Assembly: GCF_007197575.1 (NCBI RefSeq)
Contig: NZ_CP041616.1
Coordinates: forward strand, 1,612,001-1,676,000
DNA: 64,000 nucleotides
Origin: Ornithinimicrobium ciconiae
GTDB lineage: Bacteria > Actinomycetota > Actinomycetes > Actinomycetales > Dermatophilaceae
Direction of reading: 5' to 3'
The position numbers and the translations under genes were made by a program. Below, in pieces: positions 57,744 through 64,000 of the stretch. The notes beneath the pieces were generated by a model, which was given only the letters and a program-made list of their open reading frames with translations, was not told the origin of the DNA and ran no database searches. Within the stretch, counting starts at the first letter, position 1, and each line of letters begins with the position of its first letter.

Positions 57744-60080
57744 TCAGGGCAGCAGGCGCAACCTGTTCTGCACCCCGGAGGAGACCGCCGCCGTGCCACC
57801 GAGGACATAGACGGTCTGTGGCTCGAGCCGTCCCAGCTCGCTCCAGGTCACGTTGGGGATGTCCTCCTGCCGCACGAGCAGCACCGGGGCGTGGACCGCA
57901 CCGGCCCGGGCGGCCCCGGCCAGGGCGTCGGGCCAGTCCAGGCCGGTGGTCACGAAGACGGTGTCCGCCTCGGCGTAGTCCGCACTGACCGCGACCGCCG
58001 TCTCATAACGGTTGGTCCCGGAGGTGCGAGTGACCGAGCCATAAGCCCCCAGCTGCTCCACCACCTGCTCGGAGACCGCCCCGGTGCCACCGAGCACGAC
58101 GATGTGCTCCGGGGTGAGCCGTTCCAGCTGGGCGCGCGTCGCCTGCGGGAGCAGACCGGGCTGGGTGAGCAGCACCGGCCCGTCCAGAGCGCCGGCCCGG
58201 GCGGCGCCGGCCAGCGCGTCGGGATAGTTCTGCCCGGTGGCCAGATAGACGACGTCCGCCGCGGTGAACTCCTCGGCGATCACGGCCGCAGTGGCAAAGC
58301 GATGGTCACCCGAGAGGCGGGTCACCGTGGCACCGGTCAGTATGCCGACGGCCTCACCCACGGCGTCCGAGACAGCCCCCTCGCCCCCGAAGAGATAGAC
58401 CTGGCTCGGGGCGAGCCGGGACAGCTCGGTCCGGGTGGCGATCGGCAGCGTGTCAGCCCTGGTCAGCAGCACCGGGGCACCCCGGCTGCCGGCCAGTGCC
58501 GCGCCGACTAGGGCGTCGGGGTAGTCAGATCCGGTGGCCAGGTAGACGGTGTCCGTCCCCTCCGGGTAGGCGGCCTCGGAGACTGCCGCCGCCGTGGCAT
58601 AGCGGCTGGTGCCCGAGAGCCGGACCACGTCAGGCCCGGCCTCGAGCAGGGCCAGGACGTCCAGGCGCCCCTCGCCGAACATATTGTTGTTGCCGAGGCT
58701 CCCGCCGCACTCGGCACCGTCGGTGTCGATGGCCGTGCCGTCCAGCAGCGCGCGTGTCACCCCCACGTCACCGACCAGCGAGGGTGCGGCAGACCAGAGG
58801 AGGGCGACCGCACCGGCGACGTGCGGCGCCGCCATGGAGGTGCCCGTCCCCTCCGCATAGCCATCGGTGGGGTATGCCGAGCGCACCGCCGTGCCCGGAG
58901 CCGAGATGTCGGGCTTGATCGCCCCGGCCTGCCCGGCTCCGCGGCTGGAGCCCGGGCTGAGGGTGTGCGAGCTGTCGTAGTTGCCCACCGAGTAGTTGAT
59001 GATGCGGCTGCCCGGGGCCGTCGAGGTGCGGCACGCCGAACCCTCGTTGCCGTTGGAGAAGACCGCGAACTGTCCCGAGGCCTCCCACGCCTCGGACACG
59101 TCGTCCAGGAACGGGGAGGTGCTGGGTCCGGTCGTGCCCCAGGAGTTGTTGATGATGTGCGGGCGACGGGTCACGTCGGGGTTGGCGTTGTTGAGATCCC
59201 TCGGGGCCAGGGTCCACTCGCCGGACATGATGAGTCCGGCGATCGAGCGGCAGCACCCGTTGACCGCGATCCACCGGGCCTGCGGCGCGACGCCGATCTG
59301 GTTGGCTCCACCGTCGTCACCGACGATGGTGCCGGTGGTGTGGGTGCCGTGTCCGTTGGTGTCCGCGGGGAAGTCGGGGCTCTGCCCGGCGACGTCATAC
59401 CAGTTGTAGTTGTGGTTGACCGTCTCAGTGCCGCTGCCGCGGTACTGGTGGACCAGGGCCGGGTGGTCCCACTGGACGCCGGTGTCGATGCTGGCCACGA
59501 CCATGCCCTCGCCGGTGACACCCTGGGCCCACGCCTGGTCGGCGTGGATGTCCGTGATGCCCCACGGGAGTGCTGCGGGGGCGAAGGTGGAGGTCGGCAC
59601 GAGCTGCTCGGGAGAGGGGGGCGTCAGCTCGGGGTCGGGATAGAGGTAGGCCACGCCCGGCTCGGTCGCCAGGGAGGAGACCAGGGCCGCGTCCCCGTCG
59701 TTGACCAGGATGGCGTTGGTGATGTGGAAGGCCTGGTAGTCGACTCCGGCGGCGTCCAGGTCAGCGCGCACCGGACTCTGGCTCGTCCGGGCGGTCGAGG
59801 TCAGGGCCTCGTAGACCCACTGCCCCCGGACGTCCCAGTCCTCGATCGCGGCCGCCGGTGCCAGGTCGGGACGGTCCTCGAAGTAGACCCAGAAGTCGGC
59901 CGAGCCCTCTCGGGCCACCTCGGCGAGCACCCCGGGGTCGACCCGGTCGGCGGAACTCGGTGGTGCCGGCGAGGACGGCAGGGACGCGCCGCCCTCGGCT
60001 GCCGGACCTCCCGCCAGCACGAGCGAGACGGCGGCGAGGCCGCCGAGCAGACGGCGGGCGAGAGCGGGGGCGTGCCCCAT
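57744..60080 (-). CDS. Secreted subtilisin-like protease with three CWB2 domains (paralogue)
   Basis: A 778-residue protein with the same architecture as its downstream neighbour: signal peptide to about residue 30, propeptide with YQAFHITNAILVNDGDAALVSSLA, triad Asp ~199, His ~244 and Ser ~415, and three CWB2 units from about residue 485. The two proteins align along their whole length, including the unusual ANGCC / VNGCC segment after the His block, which shows a tandem duplication. It lacks the Pro/Thr simple-sequence linker. GGAGG precedes the ATG at 60080. The CapA-type gene ends 15 bases upstream, so the three genes form one operon. Confidence 0.93.
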   Translation of the reverse strand: MGHAPALARRLLGGLAAVSLVLAGGPAAEGGASLPSSPAPPSSADRVDPGVLAEVAREGSADFWVYFEDRPDLAPAAAIEDWDVRGQWVYEALTSTARTSQSPVRADLDAAGVDYQAFHITNAILVNDGDAALVSSLATEPGVAYLYPDPELTPPSPEQLVPTSTFAPAALPWGITDIHADQAWAQGVTGEGMVVASIDTGVQWDHPALVHQYRGSGTETVNHNYNWYDVAGQSPDFPADTNGHGTHTTGTIVGDDGGANQIGVAPQARWIAVNGCCRSIAGLIMSGEWTLAPRDLNNANPDVTRRPHIINNSWGTTGPSTSPFLDDVSEAWEASGQFAVFSNGNEGSACRTSTAPGSRIINYSVGNYDSSHTLSPGSSRGAGQAGAIKPDISAPGTAVRSAYPTDGYAEGTGTSMAAPHVAGAVALLWSAAPSLVGDVGVTRALLDGTAIDTDGAECGGSLGNNNMFGEGRLDVLALLEAGPDVVRLSGTSRYATAAAVSEAAYPEGTDTVYLATGSDYPDALVGAALAGSRGAPVLLTRADTLPIATRTELSRLAPSQVYLFGGEGAVSDAVGEAVGILTGATVTRLSGDHRFATAAVIAEEFTAADVVYLATGQNYPDALAGAARAGALDGPVLLTQPGLLPQATRAQLERLTPEHIVVLGGTGAVSEQVVEQLGAYGSVTRTSGTNRYETAVAVSADYAEADTVFVTTGLDWPDALAGAARAGAVHAPVLLVRQEDIPNVTWSELGRLEPQTVYVLGGTAAVSSGVQNRLRLLP

Positions 60081-60095
60081 GGGTGACCTCCGGTG

Positions 60096-61358
60096 CTAGT
60101 CGCGGGTGGCGGCATACTCCGCGCTCATCCGGTCCAGGGTGGCCAGGATCCGTGCCCCGTCCCCCTCGTCCGGATCGAGCGCCTTGGGGAAGCCGTCCTG
60201 GATGATGATCGGGGTCCACTCGTGCTTCGTGACACCCTCTGGTCCCAGGGTCAGGTGCAGGATGGCGGAGTCGGACTCGGGTGTGCCGTCGGGATAGTCG
60301 AAGACGAAGTTGCCCATGCTCCACGCGACGAAGCTGCCGTCCTCGTCGTGGTGGGCCTGTAGGCGGTGCGGGTGGGCGCCGAGCACCGCCGTGGCGCCGG
60401 CCTCCAGGGCCGCCTCGCCGGCGGCCTGCTGCTCGGGGCTGAGGGTCTCAGTCTTCTCCCAGCCGCTGTGCAGGAGCACGATGACGTGGTCGGCCTGGGA
60501 CGTGGCCGCCTCGACGTCCTCGGTGATCACCTCGGGGGTGGCCCACGGCAGGCCGGGGGAGTCCGTGGTCGCTGTCCAGGTCCGGGAGTCGAACCCGCTG
60601 CGCTCGACCGGCATCTGCAGATAGCTCAGGAAGGCGATCCGCATGCCCTTGCTCTCCACGATCAGCGGCTCGCGGGCCTCATCGATCGAGGCTCCGGCAC
60701 CGACGTGATCGATCCCGGCGTCGTCGAGCAGCTCGATCGTGCTGTCCATGCACTCGGAGCCGTAGTCCAGGATGTGGTTGTTGGCCAGCGACAGCACGTC
60801 GAAGGAGCCGTCCTCGAGCACCTCGAGGCCGACCGGGTCAGCCTTGAGCGTGAACCTCTTGGGCGCCGGCGTGCCACCCTCGCAGAGCGGACTCTCCAGG
60901 TTGCCGATCGTCAGGTCGGCGTCGCGCAGCTGCTCGCGCACGCCGGCGAGCACCGCCTCGGTGCCGTCGCTGTCCATCCGCTCGCCGACCGCGCGGGAGA
61001 GCATGATGTCGCCGACCACGGCCAGGCTGACCTCGGTGTCCGGGTCGAGGGTGGGGGCGTCGTCCCCGCGACCCCGGTCAGCAGCCTCGGAGTCCCGGGC
61101 TGCGGACGGGTGCGCGCCGGTGTCCCCGCTGGTGTCCCCGCTGGTGTCCCCGCTGGTGTCCCCGCTGGTGTCCTCGACGGTGCGCGCGGTGTGGTCGGCC
61201 ACCTGACCGGGGTCCTCGTCGGCGGTGAGACTCCCGACCGCGAACCAGCCGCCGATCACGGCCGCCAGCAGCACCAGGACCCCCAGCAGCGCCAGGACCC
61301 CCGGCAGCGCAGCGGCGCCCGCGGGCCCGCGCGCGGCATCGTCACGGTGCAGTGCCAT
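60096..61358 (-). CDS. CapA-family (PGA_cap) membrane-anchored phosphatase-like protein
   Basis: A 420-residue protein. One membrane helix (LPGVLALLGVLVLLAAVIGG) near residues 18-38 anchors it with the rest outside. A GDTS repeat (residues ~70-85), made by a 12-base DNA repeat near 61125-61170, links to a CapA calcineurin-like domain: GDIMLSRAVGERM, IGNLESPL, LSLANNHILDYG, and VLLHSGWEKTE with LGAHPHRLQ. CapA proteins act in poly-gamma-glutamate capsule synthesis or related cell-surface work; no capB/capC partners are in view. It leads the operon with two cell-wall proteases. ATG at 61358 follows GAGGGGGA. Confidence 0.85.
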   Translation of the reverse strand: MALHRDDAARGPAGAAALPGVLALLGVLVLLAAVIGGWFAVGSLTADEDPGQVADHTARTVEDTSGDTSGDTSGDTSGDTGAHPSAARDSEAADRGRGDDAPTLDPDTEVSLAVVGDIMLSRAVGERMDSDGTEAVLAGVREQLRDADLTIGNLESPLCEGGTPAPKRFTLKADPVGLEVLEDGSFDVLSLANNHILDYGSECMDSTIELLDDAGIDHVGAGASIDEAREPLIVESKGMRIAFLSYLQMPVERSGFDSRTWTATTDSPGLPWATPEVITEDVEAATSQADHVIVLLHSGWEKTETLSPEQQAAGEAALEAGATAVLGAHPHRLQAHHDEDGSFVAWSMGNFVFDYPDGTPESDSAILHLTLGPEGVTKHEWTPIIIQDGFPKALDPDEGDGARILATLDRMSAEYAATRD

Positions 61359-61445
61359 AGCGGTGTTCCCCCTCGAAAACAGTGCCCGCCAGACTAACCG
61401 CACGTCATGGACGGGTCCAAGTTGAGATGGGGAGCGCTCTGCGGG

Positions 61446-62744
61446 TCACCGCTGTGACGACTGGCCCTCCCACGTCGGCCGCAGCGGCCACCGCGCGTCG
61501 CCGTCCGCGGACGTGCGCACGCCCAGCACCTGGTGCAGCTGGATGACGTTGTGCTCGAAGTTGACCCGCGACCCCGCCAGGTAGACACCCCACACCCGCG
61601 CCGTGCCTCGTCCCGCCTCGGCGACACAGGCGTCCCAGTGCGCGGACAGGTTCTGCGCCCAGGCGTCGGTGGTGCGGGCATAGTGCTCGCGCAGATTCTC
61701 CTGGTGGCGCACCTCCAACCCGCTGTCCTGCATGACCGAGACGATGTGCCCGACGCCGGCCAGCTCGCCGTCGGGGAAGGTGTAGCGATTGGTGAACGGG
61801 TCCTTGAGCAGGCCGTTGTGCCGGTTGTCCGGCCGGGTGATGCAGTGGTTGAGCAGGCGCCCGCCGTCCCGCAGCCGCTCGCGCAGGAAGGTGAAGTATG
61901 CCGGATAGTGGCGTACCCCGATGTGCTCGGTGAGGCCGATGCTCGAGACCGCGTCGAATCCCCGCTCGGCCACGTCCCGATAGTCACCGTGCCGGATCTC
62001 GGCGCGGCCGGTCAGCCCCTCGCGCTCGATCATCTCCTGACCCCAACTGGCCTGGTGGGCGGACAGCGTCACCCCCAGCGCGCTCACGCCATAGTGCTGC
62101 ACGGCGTGCCGGACCATGCCGCCCCAGCCACAGCCGACGTCGAGCAGTCGCATGCCGGGAGACAGGCCCAGCTTGCGGCAGACGAGATCGAACTTGGCCT
62201 CCTGTGCCTCCTCCAACGACGCCTCGGCGTGCGGATAGACCGCGCACGTATAGGCCATTGAGGGCCCCAGCACCATCTCGTAGAACCGGTTGGAGACGTC
62301 GTAGTGGTGCGCGATTGCTGCGGCGTCGCGCGCCCGACCGTGCCGCAGGCCGTACGCCAGGCGGCGCCACGGGGCGGGCGCCTCCTGCGGTGGCAGGTCG
62401 GGCACGTGCAGACCGATCTCCCGCACGAAGCGCGCCAGCTCGGGCAGTTCGCGGACCGTGGGCCGACGGGCGTGCAGGCGGTTGAGGACGCTGACCATCA
62501 CGGGATACGGATTGCCCTCGTCCATCCCCACGAAAGTCAGCTCGTCCGCCAGATAGGCCCGCATCAGCGCCACCGAGCGGTGCGCGGTGAGCAGGTAGTT
62601 TAGGGCGCGCGGGCTGTGCACCTGCACCACCTGCCCGTCCGGGTCGCCCCCGGTGGATCCGTCATACGCCTCGACCCGCAACCCGGTGCCGGGACCGAAG
62701 AAGCGGTCAAAGGCCTCCCCGACGCTCATCCTCGCCGGACTCAT
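61446..62744 (-). CDS. tmsB: SAM-dependent fatty-acyl methyltransferase, TmsB/UfaA1-like (CFA synthase family)
   Basis: A 432-residue protein of the cyclopropane-fatty-acyl-phospholipid synthase family. Family blocks: AHHYDVSNRFYEMVLGPSMAYTCAVYP near residues 144-170, the SAM site LLDVGCGWGGMVRHAVQHYG near 200, and SSIGLTEHIG near 271. Where such a gene is paired with a FAD-binding reductase (tmsA / BfaA), it methylates oleate-type chains in membrane phospholipids to give 10-methylene and then 10-methyl (tuberculostearic-type) acids. The pairing and gene order here match that system; plain cyclopropane formation cannot be excluded from sequence alone. Its ATG overlaps the stop of the reductase (62741-62744). 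Confidence 0.83.
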   Translation of the reverse strand: MSPARMSVGEAFDRFFGPGTGLRVEAYDGSTGGDPDGQVVQVHSPRALNYLLTAHRSVALMRAYLADELTFVGMDEGNPYPVMVSVLNRLHARRPTVRELPELARFVREIGLHVPDLPPQEAPAPWRRLAYGLRHGRARDAAAIAHHYDVSNRFYEMVLGPSMAYTCAVYPHAEASLEEAQEAKFDLVCRKLGLSPGMRLLDVGCGWGGMVRHAVQHYGVSALGVTLSAHQASWGQEMIEREGLTGRAEIRHGDYRDVAERGFDAVSSIGLTEHIGVRHYPAYFTFLRERLRDGGRLLNHCITRPDNRHNGLLKDPFTNRYTFPDGELAGVGHIVSVMQDSGLEVRHQENLREHYARTTDAWAQNLSAHWDACVAEAGRGTARVWGVYLAGSRVNFEHNVIQLHQVLGVRTSADGDARWPLRPTWEGQSSQR

Positions 62745-64000
62745 CGCGCACGCACCGCCTTGTCATAGAGCCTCGGGAATCGTCCCTGCGGGTCATAGCG
62801 CTCCTTGACCCGGTCATAGGTCGCGCCGCCATAGAGCGCCGCGAAGGTCTGCTCGTCATAGAACGACTCGGAGTACAACCCCTTGTGCCCACCGAGCTCG
62901 GTGACCTTGGCCTCGATCGCCTGGTTGACGTCGCCGCGGGTGGCGCCCTCGTGGATCGGCACGGCCGACCAGAAGCCGACGTTGACGTAGGGCGTGTCCG
63001 GCCGCATCGGATAGAGCGGCCACGGGGTCTCCCCAATTTTTTGAGGGGTTTTGTCTGCCCCACCCGGATTTTTGGAGGGGTTTTGTCGGCTCTCCCGCAG
63101 CTGGACCGGACACAACCAGAGCGGCTCGATCGGGACGTGCGTGAGGAACCAGGTCAGGAACTCGGCCGTGTGCTCGAGCGGGATCTCCACGTCCTGGACG
63201 ACACGCTCCTGGGCCGGTCTGCCCCGCAACCGGTCGAGGCCAGCGACGATGCCGTGGCGCGCCTCGAGATCCTGGATCCGCCAGTAGACGTCGCTGCGCA
63301 GCAGGCGTCGGGGCCAGAGCCGGCGGATCGCCGGCACCTGAGCGCCGAAGGCCCGCGAGCACCAGAACCAGTCGGTGTCCCAGCGCCACAGATAGTCGCG
63401 GACGCTCAGCAGGTCCTGACGCTTGTGCTGGATCGAGCGGTAGTAGATCTGAGAGCCGGTGTAGTCGCTCGGGACCACTCCCTGTGGATCCGCTGCCCAC
63501 CGGCCCAGGGTCAGATAGGTCTCGCTCGGCCCGAAGACCACGCCGTCGAGGAAGTCGACGTCCGTGCCCGCCCAGGTGCGGCTGGCCATGATCTGTCCGA
63601 TCGCGGCGAGGGCGTCCTCCAGGTGGGTGAACCGCAGGTGCCGCAGCGCGACATACGGGCTGGTGGGGGCGGTCTCGATGGTGAGGGTCAGGGCGTAGCC
63701 GAGCGACCCATAGCTGTTGGGGAAGGCCCGGAACAGGTCCGCGTGCTCGTTGTCGGGGGTCGCGGTGATGACCTCTCCGGTGCCGGTGAGCACCTGCAGC
63801 TGCGTGACCGACTCGTGGGGGAGCCCGTCACGGAAGCTGGTGGACTCGATGCCCAGTCCGGTGACGGCGCCGCCGAGGGTGATGGTGCGCAGCTGGGGGA
63901 CCACCCGTGGCATCTGCCCGTGGACGAACAGCTCATCGACCAGCTGCTCGTATGTCGTGAGCCCACCGACCGTGGCCGTCGCCGGCTGCCCCTGGGTCGC
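62741..64000 (-). CDS. tmsA: FAD-binding reductase, TmsA/BfaA-like, 5' end beyond window
   Basis: The last 420 codons of a vanillyl-alcohol-oxidase-type flavoprotein; the frame is open through base 64000, so the start is off the edge. TITLGGAVTGLGIESTSFRDGLPHESV is the FAD-binding PP-loop segment, followed by the C-terminal substrate domain with TDVDFLDGVVFGP and NVGFWSAVPIHEG. In tms-type loci this enzyme reduces the methylene fatty acid made by the methyltransferase, giving a 10-methyl branched chain. Its coding sequence carries two 32-bp-period repeat units at 63036-63093, which insert about 20 residues rich in Pro, Asn and Lys (QNPSKNPGG, ADKTPQKIG) ahead of WPLYPMRPDTPYV. Confidence 0.82.
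   Translation of the reverse strand, partial: ATQGQPATATVGGLTTYEQLVDELFVHGQMPRVVPQLRTITLGGAVTGLGIESTSFRDGLPHESVTQLQVLTGTGEVITATPDNEHADLFRAFPNSYGSLGYALTLTIETAPTSPYVALRHLRFTHLEDALAAIGQIMASRTWAGTDVDFLDGVVFGPSETYLTLGRWAADPQGVVPSDYTGSQIYYRSIQHKRQDLLSVRDYLWRWDTDWFWCSRAFGAQVPAIRRLWPRRLLRSDVYWRIQDLEARHGIVAGLDRLRGRPAQERVVQDVEIPLEHTAEFLTWFLTHVPIEPLWLCPVQLRESRQNPSKNPGGADKTPQKIGETPWPLYPMRPDTPYVNVGFWSAVPIHEGATRGDVNQAIEAKVTELGGHKGLYSESFYDEQTFAALYGGATYDRVKERYDPQGRFPRLYDKAVRAR
63036..63093. repeat. Two-copy, 32-bp-period repeat inside the tmsA-like gene, related to the 34.8-kb repeat
   Basis: Units at 63036-63061 and 63068-63093 share GAGGGGTTTTGTC preceded by ATTTTT. The complement of the 34.8-kb unit reads ATTTTGAGAGGGGTTTCGT, matching most positions, and the unit-to-unit distance is also 32. 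Here the repeat is in the opposite orientation and stays in frame within a gene. Confidence 0.85.

Noticed and set aside
1..64000. tRNA, rRNA or riboswitch genes
   Set aside because: I looked for tRNA T-loop signatures, rRNA-like stretches and known riboswitch cores and saw none that held up by eye; a covariance-model search was not possible.

Overview
The window is 64 kb of very GC-rich DNA. It has densely packed short operons, many GTG starts, frequent 4-bp ATGA/GTGA overlaps and strong GGAGG-type ribosome sites. Protein content (DUF222-HNH endonuclease, cell-wall-binding repeat 2 proteases, a mycothiol/DinB-type TIGR03086 protein, a 10-methyl fatty acid gene pair, ABC sugar uptake operons without their own ATPase) points to an actinobacterium, most likely Micrococcales near Intrasporangiaceae/Ornithinimicrobiaceae. 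This is inference from gene content, not a database result. I saw no rRNA, tRNA, CRISPR array, transposase or phage gene.

Layout. 0-2 kb: end of a DapB-like reductase and a GntP-type permease. 2-5.6 kb: a specialised-metabolism locus, with a UbiA prenyltransferase divergent from a type III polyketide synthase, an ICMT-like O-methyltransferase and a flavoprotein hydroxylase. The last three match the order of the phenolic-lipid srsABC operon. 5.7-12.9 kb: small housekeeping and redox genes, including a TetR-controlled divergent module with a clear operator pair. 12.9-21.7 kb: one giant secreted SpvB/FG-GAP/RHS protein of about 2950 residues. 22-32 kb: START-like protein, phosphotransferase, glycosyltransferase, large secreted subtilase, lysA, and two orphan proteins.

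32.2-40 kb: an amino-sugar uptake and catabolism operon (ROK repressor, sugar-binding lipoprotein, two permeases, GH3 hexosaminidase, ROK kinase, nagB). Two of its genes are each broken by a single extra G. 40-45 kb: a NERD-helicase followed by a DUF222-HNH protein with a coding minisatellite. 45-55 kb: a second sugar system on the minus strand (ATPase, two RbsC-type permeases, binding protein, two isomerases/epimerases, Gfo/Idh/MocA dehydrogenase) opposite its own ROK regulator. 55-61 kb: two tandem paralogous subtilase-CWB2 proteins behind a CapA-type protein. 61-64 kb: a tmsB/tmsA-like pair for 10-methyl branched fatty acids, running off the right edge.

The most unusual signal is in the repeats. 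A 26-bp sequence repeated at an exact 32-bp period lies between genes at 34.8 kb (three copies), and a diverged relative with the same 32-bp period lies inside the coding sequence of the tmsA-like gene at 63.0 kb (two copies). Unrelated sequences with 32-bp or similar periods occur in several other gene gaps.
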